A stretch of 64,000 bases of DNA from VHCN01 sp964589935. Its GTDB lineage: Bacteria; Verrucomicrobiota; Verrucomicrobiia; Limisphaerales; VHCN01. Shown here in pieces: positions 31,127-40,599 of the stretch. Numbering within the stretch: position 1 is the stretch's first letter; each line of letters begins with the position of its first letter. The notes beneath the pieces were generated by a model. That model had not been told where the DNA came from. It saw only the letters and a program-made list of their open reading frames with translations, and made no database searches. The DNA lies in contig CAZPVD010000001.1 of the NCBI GenBank assembly GCA_964589935.1, positions 124,001 to 188,000 on the forward strand, written 5' to 3'. The position numbers and the translations under genes are program-made.

Positions 31127-32272
31127 TCAAGCGTGGGTCAGGAATTCGCCAATCAACTTTCCGACAACATCATCCGTCGCGCCGAACACTTTTTCCCCAG
31201 CAATGTTTGTTGCGGCAACGACCGCGAAGTCACGCTTCGGCGCGACCCAGAGATTTGCGAAAAACATCGTGTTCGACCCCGAATGATTGAGCGCAACGCC
31301 GCCGGCCCAGCCGCGTTTTACGACGCTCCAGCCCAGCGCGTAATCTTGCCCGGCCAGGGGAGTGTGAAGTTTTTTGAACGACGCGGTCTTCAACAATTCG
31401 TTGTCGGCATTTTCACCCGCTGCGTGAAATGCGCCGTAACGGACCAAGTCCGTGACGCTGCAATGGACAGTGCCCGCGGGGCCGATGGCCGCGGGATTGT
31501 CCGCGCCGGGGCCGGGAGGAACCGGCTTCGGCATTTTGCCACTGAACGTGTGGCCCCACGGTTGATCCACCTTCTCAGGCGTGGCTGGCGCGCCGAAGCC
31601 GGCAGACTTCATTTCAAGCGGTTGAAAGAGCATTTCGGCCATCAGTGCTTCCCATGGCCTGCCGGCGAGCCTTTCGAGCATTGCGCCCGCGATGGCGTAG
31701 CCGGTGTTCGAGTAAATGTGCTTCGTGCCCGGCGCGGCTTCCGGCTCCTGTGTGAGCGTGCCGCGCACGAGCAGCATCCGGTGCTGGATTGGGGGGCCGG
31801 CGAACTTCCAGCACGCAGCCCATAATTTCGGTTCCACGTCGCCCGGCGCGCCGCCGCGATGGGCGAGGAGTTGTTCCAGCGTGACGTCTTTCCACGCCGG
31901 CTTCATTAGCCGAACAAGTTCTGGAAATTGTTCCGCGATGGTTGAATGCCATTTGATTTTGTCCTGCTCGACGAACATTGCCGCGAGCGTGGCGGTCATG
32001 GACTTTGTGATCGAGCCAATGTGGAACTTGTCCCCAACCGTGACGGGCGTCGGGTCGCCGTGCTTGCGAATGCCGACTGCGCCGGTGGCAACGACGCGCC
32101 CGCGCAGTGACACGGCAGCGGCCAGCGCGGGCAGAAGATATTTGTCCCGCAACGGCTGGAGCAACGGCGCTATATCGCGCGGCTGCGTCGCTTGGGCGAA
32201 CGCGTGCGCTGCGGGAAGAGAAGCTGCGATTGTCCCCAGAAAACGGCGGCGTTTCATCGAGATCGGGAACAT
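31127..32272 (-). CDS. Tat-exported serine hydrolase (class C beta-lactamase fold)
   Basis: 381 residues. Signal MKRRRFLGTIAASL resembles a Tat signal; the ATG at 32257 that begins exactly there is an alternative start. Catalytic SxxK is SITK (Ser87, Lys90), and the Tyr motif is YSN in IYSNTGYAIAG. A late HSGSN takes the place of the KTG box. Such serine hydrolases include esterases, DD-peptidases and beta-lactamase-like proteins; no evidence points to antibiotic breakdown. It is convergent with the formate dehydrogenase operon and separated from it by the terminator. Confidence 0.88.
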   Translation of the reverse strand: MFPISMKRRRFLGTIAASLPAAHAFAQATQPRDIAPLLQPLRDKYLLPALAAAVSLRGRVVATGAVGIRKHGDPTPVTVGDKFHIGSITKSMTATLAAMFVEQDKIKWHSTIAEQFPELVRLMKPAWKDVTLEQLLAHRGGAPGDVEPKLWAACWKFAGPPIQHRMLLVRGTLTQEPEAAPGTKHIYSNTGYAIAGAMLERLAGRPWEALMAEMLFQPLEMKSAGFGAPATPEKVDQPWGHTFSGKMPKPVPPGPGADNPAAIGPAGTVHCSVTDLVRYGAFHAAGENADNELLKTASFKKLHTPLAGQDYALGWSVVKRGWAGGVALNHSGSNTMFFANLWVAPKRDFAVVAATNIAGEKVFGATDDVVGKLIGEFLTHA

Positions 32273-32314
32273 GCTTAACGGCGGGGATTGAGCGCGTGAA
32301 GCGCCGCGCTCAGG

Positions 32315-33229
32315 TCATTTCTTCAATCCTTTGCCGCCGCGGCCCTTGAAGGTCAGTTCCGCGATGCCGGACTTGTCGAGACCGCCAAGGCCGAGTCTCT
32401 TCATCTTGGAATACTGCTTGAGCGTCGCGGCCGCGAGCGGCAGGTCGAGCTTCTTCTCCTTCGCGAGTGACAGCGCGATGCCGGAGTCCTTTGCAGCGTG
32501 GTCGGCGCTGAAAAAGCATGAATGTTCGCGGTTGACCATATCATCGCCGTCGGTGACGAGCACACGCGAGTTCGCGCCCGTCTGTGAGAAAACTTCCATG
32601 ACCGTCTTGAGGTCGAGGCCAAGCGACGCAGCAAGGCCGAGGCCCTCGGCGAGGCCGGCGGTGTTGATGTTCATCACCATGTTGACGAGTGCCTTAACTT
32701 GCGCCGCTTTTCCAGCGCCGCCAATGTGTCGCATCAGTTTCCCTTCGTCGCTTAATTTGGTGAGGATGGGTTTGACCTTCTCGAATGTGGCCTGTGCGCC
32801 ACCGCACATGAGATAGAGCGTGCCTTGCCGTGCCTGCGTGATGCTCGACGCCATGCAGCCTTCAAGGCTTCCCGCGCCGGCCTTCTTGCACAACCGCTCC
32901 ACCTCGACATGAATCTTCGGCGAAACTGTCGCGCAATTTACAAACACCCTGCCTTTTGCGCCGTGAAGGAGGCTATCCACTTTTTTGCCCGGCGCAAAAA
33001 TCTTTCGCATGGCGTTGTCGTCTGTGACGACCGTGATGATGACATCCGCAAGCGCGGTGACGCGGGCGAGCTTGGAGCACGCCTCGCAGCCCAGCTCCTG
33101 CGCGACCGCAAGCGCGGACTCGGCGCGTGCGTCGTAAACCGCGGTGACGGGATAACCGACTTCCTTGAGGCGGCGCGCCATGTTTGCGCCCATGCGACCG
33201 ACTCCGACGAAACCAATTCTCTCTGGCAT
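32315..33229 (-). CDS. 3-hydroxyisobutyrate dehydrogenase-like NAD(P) oxidoreductase
   Basis: 304 residues with an N-terminal Rossmann domain IGFVGVGRMGANMARRL, then the family segment NCATVSPKIHVEV, GSLEGCMASSITQARQGTL, and GGAGKAAQVKALVNMVMN with the catalytic Lys. It belongs to the beta-hydroxyacid dehydrogenase family (HIBADH, tartronate semialdehyde reductase, 6-phosphogluconate dehydrogenase-like). Substrate not determined. The gene stands alone between two secreted-protein genes on the same strand. Confidence 0.88.
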   Translation of the reverse strand: MPERIGFVGVGRMGANMARRLKEVGYPVTAVYDARAESALAVAQELGCEACSKLARVTALADVIITVVTDDNAMRKIFAPGKKVDSLLHGAKGRVFVNCATVSPKIHVEVERLCKKAGAGSLEGCMASSITQARQGTLYLMCGGAQATFEKVKPILTKLSDEGKLMRHIGGAGKAAQVKALVNMVMNINTAGLAEGLGLAASLGLDLKTVMEVFSQTGANSRVLVTDGDDMVNREHSCFFSADHAAKDSGIALSLAKEKKLDLPLAAATLKQYSKMKRLGLGGLDKSGIAELTFKGRGGKGLKK

Positions 33230-33331
33230 AACAATTCTGGGTTTGAGTGTTTAATGCGGCGTTGCCGCTGAAATGCGTTTGCGTTGAACGGCGTGGAGTG
33301 TAGCGGCGGCGCGTGGTGTGGCGAGGAATTT

Positions 33332-35836
33332 TTACGGGCCTTCCGCCGCCTCCGCCGCGATCTGGCGGTAGAAGTCTTTCGCCTTTTCAAACGTGTTGCG
33401 CGCCTCGTCGCGCTCGGCGGGCGCGATGGCGCGCTCGCGAACACGCCAGAGCTGCTCAATGCAGCCGATGGCCCACAACGCACTCTGCCGCGATGCGCGG
33501 ACCGGCTTGCCGCCAACCAGCACGTTCATCGGGTTCGTGTGCATCTGCGGAAAGTGCCTCAAAGCAATCCAACTGCTCCGCTCGACCGGCACGTTGAAGA
33601 AAAGTTCGTGCTCTTGGTCATCCGCGGGCACCTGCTGCGACGCGGCGACGCGGCCGTTCACGATCAGTTCGACGCGTCGCTTGTTTCCAGTGAACACGCC
33701 TTCACCTTTTGTCTCATGCAAGTTCACCGTGTCGCCGAGCAGGCGCGGCCCCTCAACCGGCATGGCGCCGCCGTAGTAGACTTCCAGCGGCGTGCCCGAG
33801 GCGAACGCGACGCGGGCCTTTACATGCACCGTCGCAGGCGCAGCGAGCTTCACGTCATCACCGGAACGCGCTTCGCTCACAGTAAAGTCCAGCGCGTGCG
33901 CGTAGCCGTCGCTCACGTAACTGCGGCCGGCGCGGATGCCTTCGCACCACGCGGTGTAATCCACGCGATCCACCTTGCCGAGCCGCACATACACGCGGCC
34001 CTGACCGACGCGCGTGCCGCTCATGCACGGGAAGTCCGTCTCGCCGCTCACCTTCAACGGCAGGCCGCAGTTGAGCAGGTGATACCAGCAGTTCCACTCT
34101 GCCAGCCGCGCGGTGTCCATCGCGCTGATGAAATCGCACAAGCCCTGCGCCGCGGTGACGAAAATTTCCTGCGCCCCGACGCTGTTCAACTCCGGGATGG
34201 CGAGGTTCGGCAAACGATCCGCCGCGCGGTTGTGGCTCGCAACTAACTCGTCGAGCGTGATGAAACCGTCGTGGTTCGCGTCCGCAGTGGTGAACGGCTC
34301 GGGAAGTAAGCCCTTCGCCGCCTCGGCAGGGCTGAGTTTGCCGTCCTTGTCTGCGTCGAGCGCGACCATCATGCGCTTTGCCGCGGCAGCGGTGTCCACC
34401 TGCAACCCGCTCGCGGAATGCGCGTAGCCGCCGACGGCACCTTGGGCTTTCGCCCAGCGCAGGACGGGCGTGGTCCACGTTGGCCACTTTTTCGAGCCGT
34501 CAGCACCGGGATAGATTTGCTCCTTGAGATTCAGCAGGCAGACGTGGCCGAGCGCCTGCGAACCAAAGCCGCTGACCTCGATGTCATATTTCATCATCGT
34601 GAACGGCTCGCTGAGTTTGTCCGGCGCCGCGGCAAAGAATTGTTTCTGAAAATCGAAACACGGTCCCCACGTAAGGATGGAACCGACGTTGAGCGCCTCG
34701 CCTTTCACCTGGCGGAACATGTCGCGCGCGAACACGCCCTCGGTCGGCGAATTGTAATGTGCGCAGCCAGCGGCATGAATGTGATGGTCGCCGCTGTAGA
34801 AACCGTGGATGCGAGGATTGACCCATCGCTCCAGCTTCACGTCGAGTTTTACGTTTCGCGTCTCGGATTTCGCATCGTCCGGCGCGCGGACGGTGATCTT
34901 TCGCGGCAGCCAGCGATATTCGGGGCCGCGACCGGAGAACATTGTGAACTCACCGGGTGGCAGCAACACGGTTTCACCGTCGGCGCGGTAGATGTGTTTT
35001 TGGAAAAAGAAATCCGGTGCGAGCCGCTTCGCCTGCGGCGGGAACACGTGGCCTTGTTTGTCGAGGAACAGAAATTGGCCCATCGTCGGTGCGCCATCAT
35101 AATCTTTTACAGAAAGCTTCACTTCAACGGCAGGCGCAATGTCGAAAAGCACGGGCGCTTCGCCGCGAAAGCCAAGGTCTTGTGTTCCTTCGCCGACATC
35201 GAACGCAAGCGTCGCCTCGTGCTTGCCCGCTTCGCTGCTGTAAAGCAGTGCGATGACATATTCGACTCGCAAACCGCTCAAGCGATCGGTCATCGGCGGG
35301 CTTATGAAGAGTTCCGCGTCGAGAAAGCGGTCATTGCGACCTGCTATGTTCTCGTTTTCGCGGAGCTTCTGTTGCCTCTGCCGATCCATGCTGAGTTTGG
35401 CGACGCCGGCATAGACAGGGCCAGCCTGAGGACTTGTGATGTGCAGTGGCTTCGTGGCGGTGGAGTCGTTCAGCACTTTGAGCAGGACCGGCGTGTAACC
35501 GGCCTGCTGCAACTTTGCCGCGGCAAACCCGCGCGCTGCCTTCACGCGCACTTCTGGATTGAGGCTGACGATGACGAGCACGTTCGGATCGAGGAGGCGC
35601 TGGAGTTCGTTCGCGTCCTGTTTGGCAATGGCGACAGCAAGTGCTTTATTCGTTGCGGCAGGAAGCGGCGCGCCGAGGAGATCGAGCGCCTGAACGAGTC
35701 GTTGCACGTTCGCCGCGAGTGGCTGGCCTTCGGCTTCCGCGCCGCGAGCGCAATGCGGTAACAGCGGAAGGAAAGCAAAAGTAACAGCAGCGTAGAAAAA
35801 TCTGCGAGCGGAAGATAATCGGGCGGGTTGCATCAT
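33332..35836 (-). CDS. exported CehA/McbA-like metallohydrolase with EF-hand insert
   Basis: 834 residues from the ATG at 35836; a longer frame upstream lacks a signal. Signal peptide at 10-35 (RFFYAAVTFAFLPLLPHCARG). A beta-rich N-terminal region leads to the CehA/McbA-type PHP-like domain from about 345: GFYSGDHHIHAAGCAHY with the Asp-His-His metal cluster, then MFRQVKGEALNVGSILTWG. At about 487-535 two EF-hand-like loops are inserted (DADKDGKLSPAEA and DANHDGFITLDEL). The C-terminal part is a beta sandwich. CehA-type proteins hydrolyse carbamates or phosphoesters in some bacteria; the substrate here is unknown. Confidence 0.8.
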   Translation of the reverse strand: MMQPARLSSARRFFYAAVTFAFLPLLPHCARGAEAEGQPLAANVQRLVQALDLLGAPLPAATNKALAVAIAKQDANELQRLLDPNVLVIVSLNPEVRVKAARGFAAAKLQQAGYTPVLLKVLNDSTATKPLHITSPQAGPVYAGVAKLSMDRQRQQKLRENENIAGRNDRFLDAELFISPPMTDRLSGLRVEYVIALLYSSEAGKHEATLAFDVGEGTQDLGFRGEAPVLFDIAPAVEVKLSVKDYDGAPTMGQFLFLDKQGHVFPPQAKRLAPDFFFQKHIYRADGETVLLPPGEFTMFSGRGPEYRWLPRKITVRAPDDAKSETRNVKLDVKLERWVNPRIHGFYSGDHHIHAAGCAHYNSPTEGVFARDMFRQVKGEALNVGSILTWGPCFDFQKQFFAAAPDKLSEPFTMMKYDIEVSGFGSQALGHVCLLNLKEQIYPGADGSKKWPTWTTPVLRWAKAQGAVGGYAHSASGLQVDTAAAAKRMMVALDADKDGKLSPAEAAKGLLPEPFTTADANHDGFITLDELVASHNRAADRLPNLAIPELNSVGAQEIFVTAAQGLCDFISAMDTARLAEWNCWYHLLNCGLPLKVSGETDFPCMSGTRVGQGRVYVRLGKVDRVDYTAWCEGIRAGRSYVSDGYAHALDFTVSEARSGDDVKLAAPATVHVKARVAFASGTPLEVYYGGAMPVEGPRLLGDTVNLHETKGEGVFTGNKRRVELIVNGRVAASQQVPADDQEHELFFNVPVERSSWIALRHFPQMHTNPMNVLVGGKPVRASRQSALWAIGCIEQLWRVRERAIAPAERDEARNTFEKAKDFYRQIAAEAAEGP

Positions 35837-36072
35837 CGGCGAGTGTAGGGGATGCCGGGACAAAGGCCAGCAAACACATGGATTGGTGGTCTCAATGCGT
35901 CGGATTTTGTCACGCAAGCGGTGATTGAACGCCGCTTCAAACTTCACTAAACGCTTAGTAGAAATACCGATTGACGCACGATGATGCTCGGCGATGCTTG
36001 ACCTTTGTTGAACGTGAGCGGGGGCACGGTTTGGTGAGTTTTCCCCTCGTCAAAATGTGAGCCGATGGAGCC

Positions 36073-39000
36073 ATGAACGAGCCTTCCCGATCTGCGGCCA
36101 GGATGGCCTTAGCCTATGCGCTGGCCGCGACGGCGTGGATCGTCGCCTCGGATTATGTGCTCAGGGTGCTTGCAGGTGACGGCGGCAGTTTTGCGCATCT
36201 TGGGATGCTGAAATGGCTGGGGTTCGTGGCGGTCACTTCAGCGCTGCTGTTCTGGTTCATGCGGCGTGAATTCTCATTTCATGTGGAAGAGCGGGAACGG
36301 CTGAGGAAGAGTGAAGAGCGGTTGCGCGTGCTGGTGGAGCAGGCGGTGGACGCCTTCTTCGTGCATGATGAAAATGGAAAGTTCGTGGAGGTGAACCGCC
36401 GCGCCTGCGAGAGCCTTGGCTATTCCAAGGAGGAACTTCTTCGGATGAGCGTGACTGACGTCGAGATGGATTTTGACCTGAACCGTGGGAAAAAGGCGTG
36501 GGCGCAAGTTCAGCCGGGCCGGGATTTCATGCTGGTCGGACGCCATCGCCGCAAGGACGGCAGCACGTTTCCGGTGGAGGCACATCTGGGGCTGCTTGAC
36601 GCGGATGGGCGCAGGCTTTTCCTCGGCTTGGTGCGCGACATCACTGAACGCGAACGCGCGGAAGCCGAGTTGCGCCAGAGCGAGGAGAAGTTCGCCAGAA
36701 TCTTCCGCAGCAGCCCGGTTGCCGTTGCGCTGACCCGCGCGGAGGATGGACGCATCATTGACGCCAACGAAAGTTACTGCCGGTTGTCGGGATACACGCG
36801 GGAGGAATTAATTGGCCACACCACGACTGAACTGAAGCTGCTCGTCAATCCCGGTGAGCGCGCGCGCCATGTGGAGACGCTGCGCGCGGGAGGCAGGATT
36901 GCCGAGGTTGAAACGAGTTACCGGCACCGCTCCGGGGAAATCCGCGAGGTTCTGATCTCCTGCGAATTGACCGAGTTGGGCGGCGCACAGGTCATTCTCG
37001 GCATCTCTCGCGACATCACGGAAAGCAAGCGCGCCGAGACTGCGCTGCGCGCCGCGCACGAAAGCGCCCAGATGCTCGCGTCGCTCGGCCGCTATCTGAC
37101 GGAGGCCACTTCGGCGAAGGAGGCCGGCAAGCGCATTTTTCATGCGGCTGATCAGCTTTTTGGCTGGGACTCTTGCTGGCTGCAACTCTGGCGGGAGACC
37201 GATGGGAAGATGGAAACCATCATCAACATGGACTTTATGGAAGGCGAACGGCGCGAAATTCCCCTGCCGTTGGACACCCGGTGTGAACCGACGCCGATGG
37301 CGCGACGCGTGTTGAAAGAAGGCGCGCAACTCGTGTTGCGGCAAAATGAATCTGAAGCCACCGATGGGCTGGAACTATTCGGCTCGAAGCGGCGTTCGCT
37401 CTCCTCGATGTTCGTGCCAATCCGGCACCGCGGGCATGCCGTCGGCGTCATTTCCATCCAGAGCTACGAGGCCAACGCCTATGACAACGAGGCGTTGTCG
37501 TTGTTTCAAAGCCTTGCAGATCATTGCGCGAGCACGCTCGAACGCATCAGTGCCGAGGTTGAACGCGAGCGCGCCGTCGAAACCGAGCGCGAAGTCCAGA
37601 CGCGCCTGCGTCTGGCCGTCCAAGCCTCAAACGTCGGCTTGTGGGACTGGGACATTGCCACAAACACATTTCATTTTTCGCCAGAATGGAAATCGCAGCT
37701 CGGCTACGCAGCCAATGAATTGTCGAGCAGCTTCGGTGAATGGGAGAACCGTCTGCATCCCGCCGACCGTGAGCGCACGACAGTCAAGTTGCAGGACTTT
37801 CTCGCGGGAGAAGGCCGCACCTACACGGCGGAGTTTCGCCTGCGTCACCGCGACGGTTCGTATCGGTGGATTTACACACGCGCACAGGTGTTCCGGGACG
37901 CTGCGGGCCGGCCCATTCGCATGCTCGGCGGCCACATTGACATCACGGACCGGAAGCGGGCTGAGGACGCCCTTGCTGAAAGTGAAAATCGCCTGCGAAC
38001 GGTCCTCCAGTCGCAACCCGAGTGCGTGAACTTGCTCGCCGAGGACGGAACGGTGCTGGAAATGAATCCCGCCGGCCTGACGATGATCGAGGCTGATTCC
38101 CCGGCGCAGGTGATCGGCCACAACATGGCCGTGTGGGTGCAGCCAAAACATCAACAGGCCTTCAAGGACATGACGAGCCGCGTGTTCGCCGGCGTGGCCA
38201 GCCTGTTGGAATTTGAGATTTGCGGGCTGAAAGGCGCCCGGCGGCTGCTTGAAACGCGTGTCACCCCGTTGCGCGATCAGCAGGGCCGGATCATCGCGGC
38301 TCTTGGAGTCACGCGCGACCTCACGGAGCAAAAGCAGGCCGAATTGGCGCGGCTCGCTGCGGAGATGAAATTCCGTTCGCTCGTCGAGCAATCCATCGCC
38401 GGCATCTACGTCATCCAGGACGAGCGGTTCGCCTACGTGAATCCCAAGATGGCCGAAATCTTCATGACGTCGGTGAAGGATCTGACAACGCGTCCCTTGC
38501 TTGATTTCATTTTCGAGGAAGATCATCCGAAGGTGAAGGAGAACATCCGTCTGCGCCTGTCCGGCGAGGTTCCGAGCATCCATTATGAGCTGCGCATGAA
38601 GCGGGGCGGGGCGGCGTTAATCCATGTCGAAGTCCACGGCGCGCGAATCGAGTGGAACGGTCGTCCGGCCATTCTTGGGATTCTGCTGGACGTGACCGAG
38701 CGCAAGCAGGCGGAGCAGCAGCTCCTCCAGCAAACCGAGGCGCTGCACGAACTCTCCGCGCGCCTTCTTCAGTTGCAGGACGAGGAACGCCGCCGGATCG
38801 CGCGCGAACTGCATGATACGACCGCGCAAAATCTCGCCGCCCTCGCCATGAACCTTTCCGTGCTCGAACAGCTTTTCCCGGGTGATAAAGCGCCCGCCAC
38901 CAAACTGTTTGCCGATTGCGGGCGGCTCGTGGAACGCAGTGCGACGGAGATTCGGACGTTTTCCTATCTGCTGCATCCGCCCGCGCTCGATGCCTTTGGC

Positions 39001-39411
39001 CTTGCGCGCACGGCGCAGGATTACGTGCAGGGCTTCGCGCAGCGCAGCGGCATTCGCGTCGAGACGGATATTCCGGATGACTTCGCCCGGTTGCCGCGCG
39101 AGTTCGAAGTGTCGCTGTTTCGCGTGTTGCAGGAAAGCCTCGGCAACGTGCATCGGCACTCCGGCAGCCCCACCGTGTCCGTCCGGCTCGCGAGAGCCGC
39201 GGACGATGTGGTTCTTGAAGTGCGTGATGAAGGCCGCGGCTTGGGCGCGCGCGAAGATGAAATTGCCCGTGGCCTCGACGTGAGCATCGGCGTGGGCATC
39301 GCCGGAATGCGCGAACGCCTGCGCCAGCTTGGCGGCCGGCTGGAGATCAAACCCGCCTTGCCAGGCACGCTGGTGCGCGCTACACTCCCGCTGACACCCG
39401 GTCAGTCATGA
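36073..39411 (+). CDS. multi-PAS/GAF membrane sensor histidine kinase
   Basis: 1,112 residues. Two N-terminal membrane helices (about 10-30 and 44-62), then PAS (80-195), PAS (200-320), GAF (330-495), PAS (510-635), PAS (636-755), PAS (758-880), a HisKA_3 dimer domain with His914 in RRIARELHDTTAQN, and an HATPase_c domain with ELVRDEGRG-like N/G boxes at about 1010-1108. HisKA_3 kinases pair with NarL/LuxR regulators. The next gene encodes one, overlapping by four bases (ATGA). Multiple PAS domains suggest redox, oxygen or light sensing, but no ligand residue is certain. Confidence 0.92.
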   Translation: MNEPSRSAARMALAYALAATAWIVASDYVLRVLAGDGGSFAHLGMLKWLGFVAVTSALLFWFMRREFSFHVEERERLRKSEERLRVLVEQAVDAFFVHDENGKFVEVNRRACESLGYSKEELLRMSVTDVEMDFDLNRGKKAWAQVQPGRDFMLVGRHRRKDGSTFPVEAHLGLLDADGRRLFLGLVRDITERERAEAELRQSEEKFARIFRSSPVAVALTRAEDGRIIDANESYCRLSGYTREELIGHTTTELKLLVNPGERARHVETLRAGGRIAEVETSYRHRSGEIREVLISCELTELGGAQVILGISRDITESKRAETALRAAHESAQMLASLGRYLTEATSAKEAGKRIFHAADQLFGWDSCWLQLWRETDGKMETIINMDFMEGERREIPLPLDTRCEPTPMARRVLKEGAQLVLRQNESEATDGLELFGSKRRSLSSMFVPIRHRGHAVGVISIQSYEANAYDNEALSLFQSLADHCASTLERISAEVERERAVETEREVQTRLRLAVQASNVGLWDWDIATNTFHFSPEWKSQLGYAANELSSSFGEWENRLHPADRERTTVKLQDFLAGEGRTYTAEFRLRHRDGSYRWIYTRAQVFRDAAGRPIRMLGGHIDITDRKRAEDALAESENRLRTVLQSQPECVNLLAEDGTVLEMNPAGLTMIEADSPAQVIGHNMAVWVQPKHQQAFKDMTSRVFAGVASLLEFEICGLKGARRLLETRVTPLRDQQGRIIAALGVTRDLTEQKQAELARLAAEMKFRSLVEQSIAGIYVIQDERFAYVNPKMAEIFMTSVKDLTTRPLLDFIFEEDHPKVKENIRLRLSGEVPSIHYELRMKRGGAALIHVEVHGARIEWNGRPAILGILLDVTERKQAEQQLLQQTEALHELSARLLQLQDEERRRIARELHDTTAQNLAALAMNLSVLEQLFPGDKAPATKLFADCGRLVERSATEIRTFSYLLHPPALDAFGLARTAQDYVQGFAQRSGIRVETDIPDDFARLPREFEVSLFRVLQESLGNVHRHSGSPTVSVRLARAADDVVLEVRDEGRGLGAREDEIARGLDVSIGVGIAGMRERLRQLGGRLEIKPALPGTLVRATLPLTPGQS

Positions 39412-40055
39412 AGAAGGTTCGCATTCTGATTGCTGACGATCACGAGCTGGTGCGCGAAGGATTACGCCGCGTTCTGGAATCGCATCGCGACTGGGAAGTG
39501 TGTGCCGAGGCGGTCAATGGCCGCGACGCCGTCGAAAAGGCGCGCGAGTTCCGGCCCGATCTTGCCATCCTTGACTTCTCGATGCCGGAATTGAACGGCA
39601 TCGAAGTGACGCGACAAATCTGCCGCATCCTGCCGCGCACAGAGGTGCTGGTGCTGACGATGCACGAAACCGAGTCGCTCGTGCGCGACGTGCTCGCGGC
39701 GGGCGCGCGCGGCTTCATCCTCAAATCTGATGCGGGACGAGTTCTCGTGCAGGCCGTCGAGACGCTGCTGCAACACAAGCCCTTCTTCACCGCGAAGGTG
39801 TCCGAGTTGGTGCTGCAGGGTTACTTGAATCCAACGCAAACACCCGGCGACGACGACGGTTCGCTCAGCCCGCGTGAGCGCCAGATCGTGCAGCTCGTTG
39901 CCGAGGGCAAGAGCTCCAAGGAAGTTGCAGATGCGCTCAACATCAGTGTGAAGACCGTCGAAACGCATCGCGCGAACGTGCTTCGCAAGCTCGGCCTCCG
40001 CTCCGTGAGCGATCTCGTCCGTTACGCCGTGCGCAACAAGATCGTCGAGGCGTAA
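39408..40055 (+). CDS. NarL/FixJ-type response regulator
   Basis: 215 residues. Receiver domain with Asp10/Asp11, the phospho-acceptor Asp56 in LAILDFSMPE, Thr and the Lys in FILKSD. The C-terminal LuxR-type HTH is SPRERQIVQLVAEGKSSKEVADALNISVKTVETHRANVLRKL. Its gene overlaps the kinase stop, so the two form a kinase-regulator pair. The shared AAAC-R-CTTAG motif in the promoters of this cluster may be its operator. Confidence 0.95.
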   Translation: MKKVRILIADDHELVREGLRRVLESHRDWEVCAEAVNGRDAVEKAREFRPDLAILDFSMPELNGIEVTRQICRILPRTEVLVLTMHETESLVRDVLAAGARGFILKSDAGRVLVQAVETLLQHKPFFTAKVSELVLQGYLNPTQTPGDDDGSLSPRERQIVQLVAEGKSSKEVADALNISVKTVETHRANVLRKLGLRSVSDLVRYAVRNKIVEA

Positions 40056-40176
40056 TTCCGCGCGCGCCCGCCGGCTCAGTGTAAACACTTAGGGTCGGCT
40101 CAGGGAAAATACCCCGCTCTATTCCACGTTTGCGCCGATTCCCCGTTCCTCGGTGAATTTGCAAGCTGGTGTCGCG

Positions 40177-40599
40177 ATGAATTCATTGATGCTCGCTGAA
40201 GAAGTTCGAGGCGCCGCCAAACGGCCGCGCCCAATCACCGTCCTGCTTGTGGACGATCACGAGGATTACCTCGCGGCCGCCACTGAATTTCTTCTGCGCC
40301 ATCCGCGCGTGCGCATCATCGGCCAGGCTCGCGGAGGAGCGGAGGCGGTCCGCCTTGCCCGCGAGCTTGCGCCCGACTTGGTGCTCATGGACGCCACGAT
40401 GCCGGAGATGAACGGGTTCGATGCCACACGCGCGATCAAGGCCCGCCGCGGCGCGCCGAAGGTCGTCATGGTCACGTTTCATGCGAATCCCACCTACCGC
40501 AATGCCGCCGAGGAAGCCGGCGCCGATGCGTTCGTGACAAAATCGCAGTTTGTCGGCCAGTTCCTCTCGCTCCTGCAAAAGCTGTTTCCCGTTTCATGA
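40177..40599 (+). CDS. stand-alone receiver-domain response regulator
   Basis: 140 residues from ATG 40177 (GTG 40153 would add eight residues). One receiver domain: LLVDDHEDYLAAATEFL, phospho-acceptor Asp72 in LVLMDATMPEMNG, and KSQF near the end. There is no output domain. The next kinase gene overlaps it by four bases (ATGA), which suggests it shuttles phosphate to or from the following hybrid kinase, as CheY-like single receivers do. Confidence 0.88.
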   Translation: MNSLMLAEEVRGAAKRPRPITVLLVDDHEDYLAAATEFLLRHPRVRIIGQARGGAEAVRLARELAPDLVLMDATMPEMNGFDATRAIKARRGAPKVVMVTFHANPTYRNAAEEAGADAFVTKSQFVGQFLSLLQKLFPVS

